From NCBI RefSeq assembly GCF_021789315.1, contig NZ_CP084561.1, positions 1,488,001-1,552,000 on the forward strand: a DNA stretch of 64,000 nucleotides, in the 5' to 3' direction. The notes beneath the pieces were generated by a model. The model ran no database searches. It worked only from the letters and a program-made list of their open reading frames with translations, and was not told the origin of the DNA. The translations under genes were made by a program, and so were the position numbers. Numbering within the stretch: position 1 is the first letter of the stretch; each line of letters starts with the position of its first letter. The stretch comes from Arthrobacter sp. FW305-BF8 (GTDB taxonomy: Bacteria > Actinomycetota > Actinomycetes > Actinomycetales > Micrococcaceae). Below, piece after piece: positions 24,454-33,069 of the stretch.

Positions 24454-25467
24454 GTGCCCGAACTCCATTCCGCCCAAGGAACGTCCAAGAAGCCTGTGCC
24501 CGCTCACGAGACACGGCCCGAGAACCACAAAGAGCCCGCCGCGCCGCAGTATGTCATTACCGCAGAGAACCTGACCAAGACCTACGGCGACGTCATCGCC
24601 GTCGACGGCATTTCCTTCAGCGTTCCCGCGGGGGAGTCCTTCGGGCTGCTCGGGCCGAACGGCGCGGGCAAGTCCACCACCATGAAAATGATCGGCGGAG
24701 TGTCCCAGCGGACGTCCGGGAACCTGACCATCATGGGGCTGGATCCCGAGCAGAACGGTCCCGAGGTGCGGGCGCACCTGGGCGTGGTACCGCAGCAGGA
24801 CAACCTGGACGAGGAACTCAAAGTCAGGGACAACCTGCTCGTCTACGGCCGCTACTTCGGCCTGCCCATGAGCTACCTCAAACCCAAGGCCGACGAGCTC
24901 CTCCAGTTCGCGCAGCTGACGGACAAGGCCAAGTCCAAGGTGGACGCCCTGTCCGGCGGCATGAAACGCCGCCTCACCATCGCGCGCTCGCTCATCAACG
25001 AACCCCGCATCCTGCTGCTCGACGAGCCCACCACCGGACTGGATCCGCAGGCGCGGCACATCCTGTGGGACCGGCTGTTCCGCCTGAAGGAGCAGGGCGT
25101 CACGCTGATCCTCACCACGCACTACATGGACGAGGCGGAGCAGCTTTGCGACCGGCTGATCGTGGTGGACAAGGGACGGATCATGGCGGAGGGATCGCCG
25201 GCCGCCCTCATTCGCGACTACTCCACCCGCGAGGTCCTGGAGCTGAGGTTCGGGTCGGAACGCAACGCCAGCATCGGGGCCGAGCTCGAGGGCATCGGCG
25301 AACGCCTGGAAACGCTCCCGGACCGGGTGCTCATCTACACGCACGACGGCGAGGCCGCGCTGGAGGAAGTTTCCGGCCGCGGGCTGCGGCCGCTGACGTC
25401 GCTGGTGCGCAGGTCCTCGCTGGAGGACGTGTTCCTCCGGCTAACCGGCAGGAGCCTCGTTGACTGA
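24454..25467 (+). CDS. ABC transporter ATP-binding protein, DrrA/NodI type
   Basis: 337 residues. Walker A is GPNGAGKST in FGLLGPNGAGKSTTMKMIGGV, signature LSGGMKRRLTIARSL, Walker B ILLLDEPTTGLDPQ, H-loop LTTHYMDEAEQL. The C-terminal extension ends LTSLVRRSSLEDVFLRLTGRSL, the DUF4162-like tail found in DrrA/CcmA-type exporters. About 30 N-terminal residues before VITAENLTKTYG are disordered and not conserved; the true start could lie further in than GTG 24454. It overlaps the first of two ABC-2 permeases by 8 nt. Confidence 0.92.
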   Translation: MPELHSAQGTSKKPVPAHETRPENHKEPAAPQYVITAENLTKTYGDVIAVDGISFSVPAGESFGLLGPNGAGKSTTMKMIGGVSQRTSGNLTIMGLDPEQNGPEVRAHLGVVPQQDNLDEELKVRDNLLVYGRYFGLPMSYLKPKADELLQFAQLTDKAKSKVDALSGGMKRRLTIARSLINEPRILLLDEPTTGLDPQARHILWDRLFRLKEQGVTLILTTHYMDEAEQLCDRLIVVDKGRIMAEGSPAALIRDYSTREVLELRFGSERNASIGAELEGIGERLETLPDRVLIYTHDGEAALEEVSGRGLRPLTSLVRRSSLEDVFLRLTGRSLVD

Positions 25468-26326
25468 GCCGCTGGCTGCTGCGGATAGCACGACGGCGGG
25501 ACGCGCCCTGCGCGCGCATGCTCCCGAGGTGGCGGCCGCCAGGGCGCGGCGCTGGGGTGCCTTCTACTACGCCGAGCAGGTCCTGCGCGTCATGAAGGGG
25601 TACGGCTGGTCCATCTTCCTGTACAGCGTGGGCCAGCCCGCCGCGTACCTGTTCGCGATGGGCGTCGGCCTGGCCACGCTGGTGGACACCAACGCCGTCT
25701 CCGCGTTCGGCGGGGTCAGCTACATCGCCTTCATCGCGCCGGCACTGCTCGTCTCTGCCGCGGTCATGACCGCCGCCACCGAATTCACGTTCCCCGTGAT
25801 GGACGGCTTCAAATGGCGCCGCGTCTACTATGGGCCGCACGCCTCCCCGCTGACACCGGAGCAGATCGCGGCGGGGCAGATCATCGCGGTGACCCTGCGG
25901 TTCCTGCTGCAGTCTGTCATCTACTTCGTGATCGTTGCCCTGTTTGGCGCATCACCGAGTGGCTGGGGCTGGGGCTCCGTGCTGGTGGCAACCTTGGCCG
26001 GGCTCTCGTTCGGCCTGCCGCTCATGGCGTACGCCGCATCCATCAAGGAGGACAAGGGCCAGTTCGCCATGGTGATGCGGTTCATCGTCATGCCGCTGTT
26101 CCTGTTCTCCGGCACGTTCTTCCCGCTGGACACGCTGCCCGTGCTGGTCCGCTGGATCGGCTGGATTTCGCCCATCTGGCACGGCACGGAGCTGGGCCGG
26201 GTGATGACCTTCGGCTACGAGGAATCCCCGGTGCTGACCATCATCCACGTCGTGTTCCTGCTGGCCCTGGCCTGGTTCGGCTGGGTGCTCACCAAGCGCC
26301 AGTTCGTCAGGAGGATGGGGCAGTGA
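25460..26326 (+). CDS. ABC-2 type transporter permease
   Basis: 288 residues with six predicted membrane helices typical of the DrrB/NodJ family. Family-like blocks are YSVGQPAAYLFAMGVGLATLV, EFTFPVMDGFKWRRVYYGPHASPLTPEQIAAGQI and MPLFLFSGTFFPLDTLPVLVRWIGWISPIWHGTELGR. It overlaps the ATPase gene before it and the second permease after it (4 nt), so all three are one operon. Presumably the two permeases form a heterodimer. Substrate unknown; such systems export drugs, polyketides or lipid-linked sugars. Confidence 0.92.
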   Translation: MTEPLAAADSTTAGRALRAHAPEVAAARARRWGAFYYAEQVLRVMKGYGWSIFLYSVGQPAAYLFAMGVGLATLVDTNAVSAFGGVSYIAFIAPALLVSAAVMTAATEFTFPVMDGFKWRRVYYGPHASPLTPEQIAAGQIIAVTLRFLLQSVIYFVIVALFGASPSGWGWGSVLVATLAGLSFGLPLMAYAASIKEDKGQFAMVMRFIVMPLFLFSGTFFPLDTLPVLVRWIGWISPIWHGTELGRVMTFGYEESPVLTIIHVVFLLALAWFGWVLTKRQFVRRMGQ

Positions 26327-27156
26327 CAGTCCTGACCCAGGGGCACGCCGTCACAGACGAAGCCCGGAACCGGCGCTTCGGCCCGCTGTACTCGCGCAAC
26401 GCCCGGGCGGTGATCGGGCGCGGGCTGATGGCCACTAAGAGCAGCAATTGGATGGTCATGCTGTCCGGGTTCTTCGAGCCGGTGCTGTTCCTGATTTCCA
26501 TGGGCGTCGGGATGGGTGCCGTGGTGGGTTCCGTCTCCGGCCCGGGCGGCCAGGAGATCAGCTACGCGGCGTACATTGCCCCGGCGCTCCTTGCGGTCTC
26601 GGCCATGAACGGGGCGGTGTACGACTCCACCTGGAATGTCTTCTTCAAGATGAACTTCGCCAAGCTCTACCAGGGGATGCTGTACACCTCGCTCGGGCCC
26701 CTGGACGTGGCCATCGGCGAGATCATCCTGGCCCTGCTGCGCGGCCTGCTGTACGCCACCGGGTTCACGGCGGTCATGGGGCTGATGGGCCTGATCACCA
26801 CCCCGTGGGCGCTGCTGATGATTCCGGCCTCGGTGCTGATCGCGTTCGGATTCGCCAGCTTCGGCATGGGCATCACGAGCTTCATGAAGACCTTCCAACA
26901 GATGGACTGGGTGAACTTCATCATGCTGCCGATGTTCCTGTTCAGCGCCACCTTCTATCCGCTGAGCGTCTACCCCGAATACATCCAGTGGCTGATCCAG
27001 GCCATGCCGCTGTGGCACGGCGTGGAGCTGCTGCGGCAGATCAGCGCGGCCTCCTTCACCCCGGCGACGGCCATCCACGTGGGCTACTACCTGGTGATGA
27101 TCGTGCTGGGCCTGATGCTCACCACCGGCAGGCTGCGGAGCCTGTTCCTGAAGTAG
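26323..27156 (+). CDS. ABC-2 type transporter permease
   Basis: 277 residues from GTG 26323, which overlaps the previous stop by 4 nt; a longer open frame upstream lies antiparallel in register with the first permease and is not real. Six helices and the blocks FEPVLFLISMGVGMGAVVG, MNFAKLYQGMLYTSLGPLDVAIGEI and MLPMFLFSATFYPLSVYPEYIQWLIQAMPLWHGVELLR mirror the first permease, so the pair arose by duplication. Last gene of the exporter operon. Confidence 0.92.
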   Translation: MTVLTQGHAVTDEARNRRFGPLYSRNARAVIGRGLMATKSSNWMVMLSGFFEPVLFLISMGVGMGAVVGSVSGPGGQEISYAAYIAPALLAVSAMNGAVYDSTWNVFFKMNFAKLYQGMLYTSLGPLDVAIGEIILALLRGLLYATGFTAVMGLMGLITTPWALLMIPASVLIAFGFASFGMGITSFMKTFQQMDWVNFIMLPMFLFSATFYPLSVYPEYIQWLIQAMPLWHGVELLRQISAASFTPATAIHVGYYLVMIVLGLMLTTGRLRSLFLK

Positions 27157-27218
27157 GCAGGTGTTCGCCGCCGGTGGAAGCGTCCTGGGGCGGTCCGGGG
27201 ATTTGAGAGAATAGCTTC

Positions 27219-27782
27219 ATGCAATCTCTGGGCAGCTCCAAGTCTTCCTCCACCCCGGGCCGGGGCGGATTCTCCATGTTCCGCATCAGCGGTCCGGGCC
27301 TGCTGGTCCTGATCACCGCCTTCCTGGTGGCAGTGATCTTCGCCGCCAACCAGAACGACGTCGTCGGCTGGGTTGTCGCCGTCATCGCGCTGTTCTGGCT
27401 GGCGCTGGCTTCCTTCGTGGTCTTCAGCATCCAGCGGGCGGCCAAGAAGGCCGGCGCGAAGATCAACGAGGCGCACAACGCGTTCAACGCTGCCGCGGGC
27501 CGCGCGCCCTCCACCGTTTCGGCCGACCACGGCGGAACCCGCCTGGTCCGCGAACGCGGCGAGGCGGAGGAGATCCGGGACATGAAGCTGGACCACTCCT
27601 TCAAGATCGTGCAGGTGCAGGTGCGCGTGGTGGAGCAGGAACAGGCCAAGGGTGCAGCAGCGGACCAGGACACCATCCGCCGCGCCCTGGAGACCATCGA
27701 GATCACCGCCACCAACGCACGTGACATGATCAAGTCGTCCGGCGGCTCCGGCGAGCCCGTGACCGGAACCATCATCGACTAG
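27219..27782 (+). CDS. Conserved hypothetical membrane protein
   Basis: 187 residues, family not recognised. Residues 1-20 are Ser/Gly-rich. Two adjacent membrane helices (about 27-45 and 49-70) form a hairpin, then a charged helical region (QRAAKKAGAKINEAHNAFNAAAG and VRERGEAEEIRDMKLDHSFKIVQVQVRVVEQEQ) likely lies in the cytoplasm and may be a coiled coil. The C-terminus is short and polar. It ends 1 nt before the xthA frame, suggesting co-transcription. It could be a small envelope or trafficking scaffold; there is no catalytic motif. Confidence 0.7.
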   Translation: MQSLGSSKSSSTPGRGGFSMFRISGPGLLVLITAFLVAVIFAANQNDVVGWVVAVIALFWLALASFVVFSIQRAAKKAGAKINEAHNAFNAAAGRAPSTVSADHGGTRLVRERGEAEEIRDMKLDHSFKIVQVQVRVVEQEQAKGAAADQDTIRRALETIEITATNARDMIKSSGGSGEPVTGTIID

Positions 27783-27783
27783 A

Positions 27784-28626
27784 GTGGAACGGGTGAGCTC
27801 GGCATTGAAGAAGGACCACCTTCGCATCGCAACAGTCAACGTCAACGGACTCCGTGCTGCCTACAAAAAGGGCATGTCGGAATGGCTCGCGACCCGCGAA
27901 GTGGACATTCTGACGCTGCAGGAAGTCCGGGCCCCTGACGCCATCGTTCGCCAGCTCATCGGCGAAGGGTGGCACATCCTGCACGCCGAAGCCGAGGCCA
28001 AGGGCCGCGCCGGCGTCGCCATCGCCTCCCGCGAAGAGCCCCTCGTCACCCGCGACCACATCGGCGACGACTACTTCGCCACGGCCGGCCGCTGGGTGGA
28101 GGCGGACTTCCGCGTCCGCGACGCCGAGGGCAACGCCTCCCAGCTGACCGTTGTGAGCGCTTACGTGCACTCCGGCGAGGCCGGCACCCCCAAGCAGGAG
28201 GACAAATACCGCTTCCTGGATCTCATGAGCACGCGTCTGCCCGAGCTCACCAAGCACAGCGACCACGCTCTGGTGACCGGCGACTTGAACGTCGGCCACA
28301 CTGAGCTGGACATCAAGAACTGGAAGGGCAACGTCAAGCGTGCCGGCTTCCTGCCCGAGGAGCGTGCCTACTTTGACCGCTTTTTCGGTGAGGAGATCGG
28401 CTGGAAGGATGTTCACAGGGGCCTGGCGGGTAACGTCAACGGCCCCTACACCTGGTGGTCGCAGCGCGGCCAGGCCTTCGACAACGACACCGGCTGGCGC
28501 ATCGACTACCACCTGGCCACCCCCGCCCTCGCGGCCGCAGCAGTTTCGGCCACCGTGGACCGGGCACCCTCGTGGGACACCCGCTTCTCTGACCATGCCC
28601 CGCTGGTAGTGGACTACCGGCTCTAG
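27784..28626 (+). CDS. xthA: Exodeoxyribonuclease III / AP endonuclease
   Basis: 280 residues of the endonuclease/exonuclease/phosphatase fold. Catalytic features: the N-terminal RIATVNVNGLRAA asparagine, Glu in LTLQEVRAPD, TVVSAYVHSG, ALVTGDLNVGHTELDIKN (Asp and Asn), and the C-terminal RIDYHLATPAL plus SDHAPLVVDY, the His-Asp pair. It cleaves abasic sites in base-excision repair and removes 3' blocks. The GTG at 27784 directly follows the upstream stop; GTG at 27793 is an equal alternative because homology begins at HLRIATVN. Confidence 0.92.
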   Translation: MERVSSALKKDHLRIATVNVNGLRAAYKKGMSEWLATREVDILTLQEVRAPDAIVRQLIGEGWHILHAEAEAKGRAGVAIASREEPLVTRDHIGDDYFATAGRWVEADFRVRDAEGNASQLTVVSAYVHSGEAGTPKQEDKYRFLDLMSTRLPELTKHSDHALVTGDLNVGHTELDIKNWKGNVKRAGFLPEERAYFDRFFGEEIGWKDVHRGLAGNVNGPYTWWSQRGQAFDNDTGWRIDYHLATPALAAAAVSATVDRAPSWDTRFSDHAPLVVDYRL

Positions 28627-28644
28627 CTCCAAAGGTTTCGACGA

Positions 28645-29733
28645 ATGACCTCCACTTCCACCGTGACCGACGCCGCTGCTGCGCAGCCCGAAGCAGCAAA
28701 CGGAACGCAGCCGGCTACCGGGATCCGGCACCGGATCCTTTCCGGCATGCAGCCCTCCGCCGATTCGCTGCACCTTGGCAACTACCTCGGCGCCCTCGTC
28801 AACTGGGTGCGCATGCAGGATGAGTATGACGCCGTCTTCTTCATTCCGGACCTGCACGCGATCACAGTTCCCCAGGATCCCGCCGAACTGGCTCGCCGGA
28901 CGCGGGTCACGGCGGCGCAGTACATTGCCGGCGGCGTGGACGTGGACAAGTGCACCCTGTTCGTCCAGTCCCAGGTTCCCGAACACGCCCAGCTGGCCTG
29001 GGTCCTGAACTGCATCACCGGCTTCGGCGAGGCGTCCCGCATGACGCAGTTCAAGGACAAGGCTCACAAGCAGGGCTCGGAACACGCCAGCGTTGGCCTG
29101 TTCACCTACCCCATCCTGCAGGCCGCGGACATCCTGCTCTACCAGCCGCACGGCGTCCCCGTCGGCGAGGACCAGCGCCAGCACGTCGAGCTCAGCCGCG
29201 ACCTCGCCGCACGCTTCAACACCCGTTTCGGCGAGACCTTCACCGTGCCCAAGCCCTTCATCCAGAAGGAATCGGCGAAGATCTACGACCTGCAGAACCC
29301 CACCGCCAAGATGTCCAAGTCCGCGGACTCACCCGCCGGGCTGATCAACCTGCTCGACGAGCCCAAGGTCACGGCCAAGCGGATCAAGTCTGCGGTCACG
29401 GACACGGAAACAGAGATCCGCTTCGACCGGGAAACCAAGCCCGGGGTCTCCAACCTGCTGACCATCTACTCGGCCATCACCGGAAAGTCTGTGGACGCCC
29501 TCGTCGGCGAATACCAGGGCAAGATGTACGGCCACCTCAAGGTGGACCTTGCCGAGGTGGTGACGGAGCGCCTGACGCCGATCCGCGACCGCGCGAACGA
29601 ACTGCTCGCGGACCCGGCCGAGCTGGACCGCCTGCTGGCCCACGGTGCCGACAAGGCCCGCACGATCGCCTCCGCCACCCTTGCGGACGTTTATGCCAAG
29701 ACCGGCTTCCTGCCATATGCCGGAGCCCGCTAG
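28645..29733 (+). CDS. trpS: Tryptophanyl-tRNA synthetase
   Basis: 362 residues, class I aminoacyl-tRNA synthetase. The HIGH-like motif is SADSLHLGNYLGAL and the KMSKS motif is conserved in TAKMSKSADSPAG. Other TrpRS blocks are FIPDLHAITVPQ, EHAQLAWVLNCITGFGEASRMTQFKDK and DILLYQPHGVPVGEDQRQHVELSRDLA. Residues 1-28 form an Ala-rich extension before RHRILSGMQPS. It lies 18 nt after xthA and runs directly into the 2H phosphoesterase gene. Confidence 0.96.
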   Translation: MTSTSTVTDAAAAQPEAANGTQPATGIRHRILSGMQPSADSLHLGNYLGALVNWVRMQDEYDAVFFIPDLHAITVPQDPAELARRTRVTAAQYIAGGVDVDKCTLFVQSQVPEHAQLAWVLNCITGFGEASRMTQFKDKAHKQGSEHASVGLFTYPILQAADILLYQPHGVPVGEDQRQHVELSRDLAARFNTRFGETFTVPKPFIQKESAKIYDLQNPTAKMSKSADSPAGLINLLDEPKVTAKRIKSAVTDTETEIRFDRETKPGVSNLLTIYSAITGKSVDALVGEYQGKMYGHLKVDLAEVVTERLTPIRDRANELLADPAELDRLLAHGADKARTIASATLADVYAKTGFLPYAGAR

Positions 29734-29737
29734 CGAG

Positions 29738-30346
29738 ATGCCGGCCCCCATGCCCGCCAACAGCGGAGTCAGCAACGGAATGAGCCTAGGGGTCATTCTG
29801 GGCTTCCCGCCTGAAATCGCCGAGGAACTGCAGCGGTGGCGGGCGTCCTTCGGGGACCCCATGGCCACGGTCATACCGGCGCACATCACGCTGGTCACCA
29901 CCACGCCCACCAATGACTGGGAAACGGCCCGTGACCATGTGCGGCAGGTGGCCCGGACGCAGGCGCCGTTCATGGTGACCATCTGCGGAACGGGGTCCTT
30001 CCGGCCCGTCTCCCCGGTGGTCTTCATCAACGTGGAGGACGGCTTCCAGGAATGCGTCGACCTGCACGAAAAGCTCCAGACCGGACCGCTCGAACGTGAG
30101 CTGCCTTTTGCCTACCATCCCCATGTGACCATTGCCCACGACGTCGCACCCGAAAGCCTCGATGAGGCCGAAACGGTGCTGAAAGACTACAGGGCCACCT
30201 TCCCGGTGGTTAGCATGGGACTTTACGAGCACGACACCAACGGTATTTGGCAGCTACGGGAAGAGCTTGACTTTGGTACCGAACCAGACGACGAACGGGA
30301 CGCACTCCGGGCACCAAACGCCGACGGAGCCACCGCTCCCCACTGA
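29738..30346 (+). CDS. 2'-5' RNA ligase / 2H phosphoesterase family protein
   Basis: About 202 residues. Two HxT motifs, AHITLV and PHVTIA, spaced about 90 residues apart define the 2H superfamily, which acts on cyclic phosphodiesters or 2'-5' linkages. The core is bilobed and there is a hydrophilic tail after YEHDTNGIWQLREELDFG. Start is uncertain among ATG 29717 (overlapping trpS), 29738 and 29780. Location after trpS hints at an RNA role, but that is weak evidence. Confidence 0.82.
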   Translation: MPAPMPANSGVSNGMSLGVILGFPPEIAEELQRWRASFGDPMATVIPAHITLVTTTPTNDWETARDHVRQVARTQAPFMVTICGTGSFRPVSPVVFINVEDGFQECVDLHEKLQTGPLERELPFAYHPHVTIAHDVAPESLDEAETVLKDYRATFPVVSMGLYEHDTNGIWQLREELDFGTEPDDERDALRAPNADGATAPH

Positions 30347-31448
30347 GCGTGCGCAGCTGTTGCTGGAGGTCATCCGCAAGCAGGTGGAGTGGGGCAAGGC
30401 CCGCAGGTCCGGCAAGGGAACGTTTCCCCAGCTCATGGCCCTGGTCCAGTGGCTGCAGGCCCGGCTGAACGCCTTCCGCCCGATGCGGGCCTGGCAGCAC
30501 TACACCCGGCAGCACGGTCCGCTGATGAGTGCGGGCATCGGCTTCAACATGTTCTTCTCCATCACCGGCCTGCTGGCCACCGGGTTCTCCATCGCCGGGC
30601 TGGCGCTGCGCGGCCAGCCGGCACTCCTGGACCGGATCACCGCCAGCGTGGCCGCAAGCGCCCCTGGGCTGCTGAAGGTCGACGGCGGGGATGGGCTTGT
30701 CGATCCGAAGGACCTCCTGAACCCCGACGGTCTCGGCTGGACGGCAGTGATCGCCGCCGTCGTTACCGTCATCACGTCCCTGGGCTGGATCGCCGGTGCC
30801 CGGGAGGGGCTCCGCGGCGTGATGATGCTGGGCCCGCTCAAGCTCAATCCGGTGGTCCTCAAACTGCACGACGCCGGCACGCTGCTGCTGCTCGGCGTCG
30901 CCCTGGTCATCAGTTCGGGTGCCTCCCTCGTGTTCGGCACCGCGGCGGGCTGGGCGATGGAGCAGCTACGCCTGGACCAGGCGGTGGCCGGCCCGATGGC
31001 GGCGCTGATCAAGATCGCCGTGCCGCTGGTCCTGAACTGGATCACGGCGCTGATCATGTTCCGCCTGGCCGGCGGCCTGAAGCTGTCCCGGCGGGCGCTG
31101 CTGGAAGGAACCATCCTCGCGGGCGTGGGTACCACTGCGCTGCAGGTCTTCAGCACCGAACTGCTGGCCGGTGCCGGACGCAACCCCATCCTGGCGCCGT
31201 TCGCGATCATCATCGGGCTGCTGATCTGGTTCAACCTGGTCAGCCAGGTCTACCTCGTGGCAGCGGCCTGGTCAGCGATCCGTGAGGAGGACCTGAAGGC
31301 CTCGCCGGCAGCGAAGACCACCGGCTGGGGGCCACGGCAGGTGCAGCCCGGAAAGACGCCGGTGGAAGGATACCACCCGGCCGGGCATCCGCGCCCCGCG
31401 GGCGTCAGTGTCCGGCGTCGAGGTACTGGTCGGCCCACGCCGCGATAA
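30267..31448 (+). CDS. YihY/virulence factor BrkB family membrane protein
   Basis: About 393 residues with six predicted membrane helices: around AGIGFNMFFSITGLLATGFSIAGLAL, WTAVIAAVVTVITSLGWIAG, LLLLGVALVISSGASLVFG, IKIAVPLVLNWITALIMFRL, LEGTILAGVGTTALQVFSTELLAG and FAIIIGLLIWFNLVSQVYLVAAAW. The fold is that of YihY/BrkB, once mis-assigned as RNase BN; function remains open. The TTG start at 30267 would overlap the upstream gene by 80 nt; TTG 30360 is an alternative since the family core begins near residue 70. Its C-terminal 44 nt overlap the convergent hydrolase gene. Confidence 0.85.
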   Translation: MTLVPNQTTNGTHSGHQTPTEPPLPTERAQLLLEVIRKQVEWGKARRSGKGTFPQLMALVQWLQARLNAFRPMRAWQHYTRQHGPLMSAGIGFNMFFSITGLLATGFSIAGLALRGQPALLDRITASVAASAPGLLKVDGGDGLVDPKDLLNPDGLGWTAVIAAVVTVITSLGWIAGAREGLRGVMMLGPLKLNPVVLKLHDAGTLLLLGVALVISSGASLVFGTAAGWAMEQLRLDQAVAGPMAALIKIAVPLVLNWITALIMFRLAGGLKLSRRALLEGTILAGVGTTALQVFSTELLAGAGRNPILAPFAIIIGLLIWFNLVSQVYLVAAAWSAIREEDLKASPAAKTTGWGPRQVQPGKTPVEGYHPAGHPRPAGVSVRRRGTGRPTPR

Positions 31449-32175
31449 TCTTCGCGGCCCGCGCCGCCTGCCCCTTGCCGGTCAGCAGATGGTCGCTGCC
31501 CTCCAGCGAGACGAAGTTCCGCGGATGGCGGGCCGTCTGGAAGATCGTGCTGGCGTTCTCGATGCCCACCGTGTTGTCCGTGGGGGAGTGCAGGACCATC
31601 AGGGGCTTGTGCAGCCGCTTGATGCAGTCGGTGAGGTCGGCGTTCTCCAGGTCCTCCACGAAGTGCCGGCGGATCTCCACGCGCTTGCCGCCCAGGTCCA
31701 CCTCGGCGCTGCCTTCGCTGAGGATTTTGTCCAGCGCCGCATCGAAGACGTGGGCCACGTGCTTGGGGGAGAAGGGCGCCCCGACCGTGGCGACCGCATC
31801 GAGCTCCGGGATCTCGGACGCGGCGGCGAGGACGGCAGCGCCGCCGAAGGAATGCCCCACGAGCAGGGAGATGGCCCGGCCCTCGGCCCGCATGTACTCC
31901 GCAGCACGGACGGTGTCCGCCACCTTGTGGCTGAAGGACCCGGCGGACCACTGGCCCGCTGAGCCGCCGAGGCCCACGTTGTCGAAGCGGAGCATGCCGA
32001 TCCCGTTGTCCGCCAGCGCCTTGCATATCCGGGACGCCGCGGGGCTGTCCTTGCCCAGCGTGAAGCCGTGCGAGAAGACTCCCCAGCCCTTCACCGGGCC
32101 GTCCGGCACATCGAGGATGCCGGAGAGCAGTTCGCCGGTGGTGCCTTCGAACGAGACTTTTTCGGAGCGGGACAC
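31405..32175 (-). CDS. Alpha/beta hydrolase family protein
   Basis: 256 residues. The catalytic triad is readable: Ser in LLVGHSFGGAAVLAA, Asp in LHSPTDNTVG and His in EGSDHLLTG. An HGFTLGKDSPAASRICKALADNGIGMLRFDNVGLGGSAG segment supplies the oxyanion region. The order resembles OsmC-associated and dienelactone-like hydrolases, often esterases of small substrates. It is monocistronic, lying downstream of the sdh terminator on the same strand, and its 3' end overlaps the YihY gene antisense by 44 nt. Confidence 0.88.
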   Translation of the reverse strand: MSRSEKVSFEGTTGELLSGILDVPDGPVKGWGVFSHGFTLGKDSPAASRICKALADNGIGMLRFDNVGLGGSAGQWSAGSFSHKVADTVRAAEYMRAEGRAISLLVGHSFGGAAVLAAASEIPELDAVATVGAPFSPKHVAHVFDAALDKILSEGSAEVDLGGKRVEIRRHFVEDLENADLTDCIKRLHKPLMVLHSPTDNTVGIENASTIFQTARHPRNFVSLEGSDHLLTGKGQAARAAKIIAAWADQYLDAGH

Positions 32176-32216
32176 GTTGTCTTCTTTCGTGTGGTGCGAG
32201 TGGCTCTGCCGGGAAA

Positions 32217-32272
32217 ACGACGACGGCGCCGCTCACCGTACGTTTACCGTACGCGGTGAGCGACGCCGTCGT
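32217..32272 (-). terminator. Rho-independent terminator of sdhCDAB
   Basis: ACGACGGCG(C/T)CGCTCACC arms pair over about 22 bp with a 2-nt bulge, loop TTTA-type. On the minus strand the stem is followed by a short U-run (TTTT). Confidence 0.8.
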
Positions 32273-32285
32273 CCGCGTTTAATCC

Positions 32286-33068
32286 TTAGATCTTGCGGGC
32301 CAGGATGGCCTGCTTGACCTCTGCGATGGCCTGTGTGACCTGGATACCGCGGGGGCAAGCCTCCGAGCAGTTGAAGGTGGTGCGGCAGCGCCACACGCCT
32401 TCCTTGTCGTTGAGGATCTCCAGGCGCATGTCGCCGGCATCGTCACGGGAGTCGAAGATGAACCGGTGGGCGTTGACGATCGCTGCCGGGCCGAAGTACT
32501 GGCCGTCGGTCCAGAACACCGGGCAGGACGACGTGCACGCGGCGCACAGGATGCACTTGGTGGTGTCGTCGAAGCGCTCACGGTCTTCGGCGGACTGCAG
32601 GCGTTCCTTCGTGGGGGCGTGGCCCTTGTTGATGAGGAACGGCATGACCTCGCGGAAGGACTGGAAGAACGGCTCCATGTCCACGATCAGGTCCTTCTCC
32701 ACCGGAAGGCCCTTGATGGGCTCAACCGTGATGGGCTTGGACGTGTCCAGGTCCTTCAGCAGGGTCTTGCAGGCGAGACGGTTTCGGCCATTGATGCGCA
32801 TGGCATCGGAACCGCAAACGCCGTGGGCGCACGAGCGGCGGAAGGAGACGCTGCCGTCGATTTCCCACTTGATCTTGTGCAGGGCGTCCAGCACGCGGTC
32901 CGTGCCGTACATGGTCAGCTTGTAGTCGTCCCAGCGGGCTTCGGCGGAAACCTCGGGGTCGTAGCGGCGGACGCGCAGGGTGATGTCGAACGTCGGGATT
33001 TCCCCGCCGCCGCCAACACCGGCGGGAAGTTCGATCTTGGAGGCTGGCTCAGCAAGTTCAGCGGACAT
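32286..33068 (-). CDS. sdhB: Succinate dehydrogenase iron-sulfur subunit
   Basis: 260 residues. Ferredoxin-like [2Fe-2S] domain cysteines appear in RRSCAHGVCGSDAMRING with the fourth in RLACKTLL. The [4Fe-4S]/[3Fe-4S] domain has CILCAACTSSCPVFW and TFNCSEACPRGI. It passes electrons from the flavin of SdhA to quinone at the SdhCD membrane anchor. The gene starts 1 nt past the sdhA stop on the minus strand; last gene of the sdh operon. Confidence 0.97.
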   Translation of the reverse strand: MSAELAEPASKIELPAGVGGGGEIPTFDITLRVRRYDPEVSAEARWDDYKLTMYGTDRVLDALHKIKWEIDGSVSFRRSCAHGVCGSDAMRINGRNRLACKTLLKDLDTSKPITVEPIKGLPVEKDLIVDMEPFFQSFREVMPFLINKGHAPTKERLQSAEDRERFDDTTKCILCAACTSSCPVFWTDGQYFGPAAIVNAHRFIFDSRDDAGDMRLEILNDKEGVWRCRTTFNCSEACPRGIQVTQAIAEVKQAILARKI

Positions 33069-33069
33069 A

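Noticed and set aside
25813..26322. Long upstream extension of the second ABC-2 permease
   Set aside because: It lies out of frame inside the first permease; the GTG at 26323 overlapping the previous stop is the natural start.
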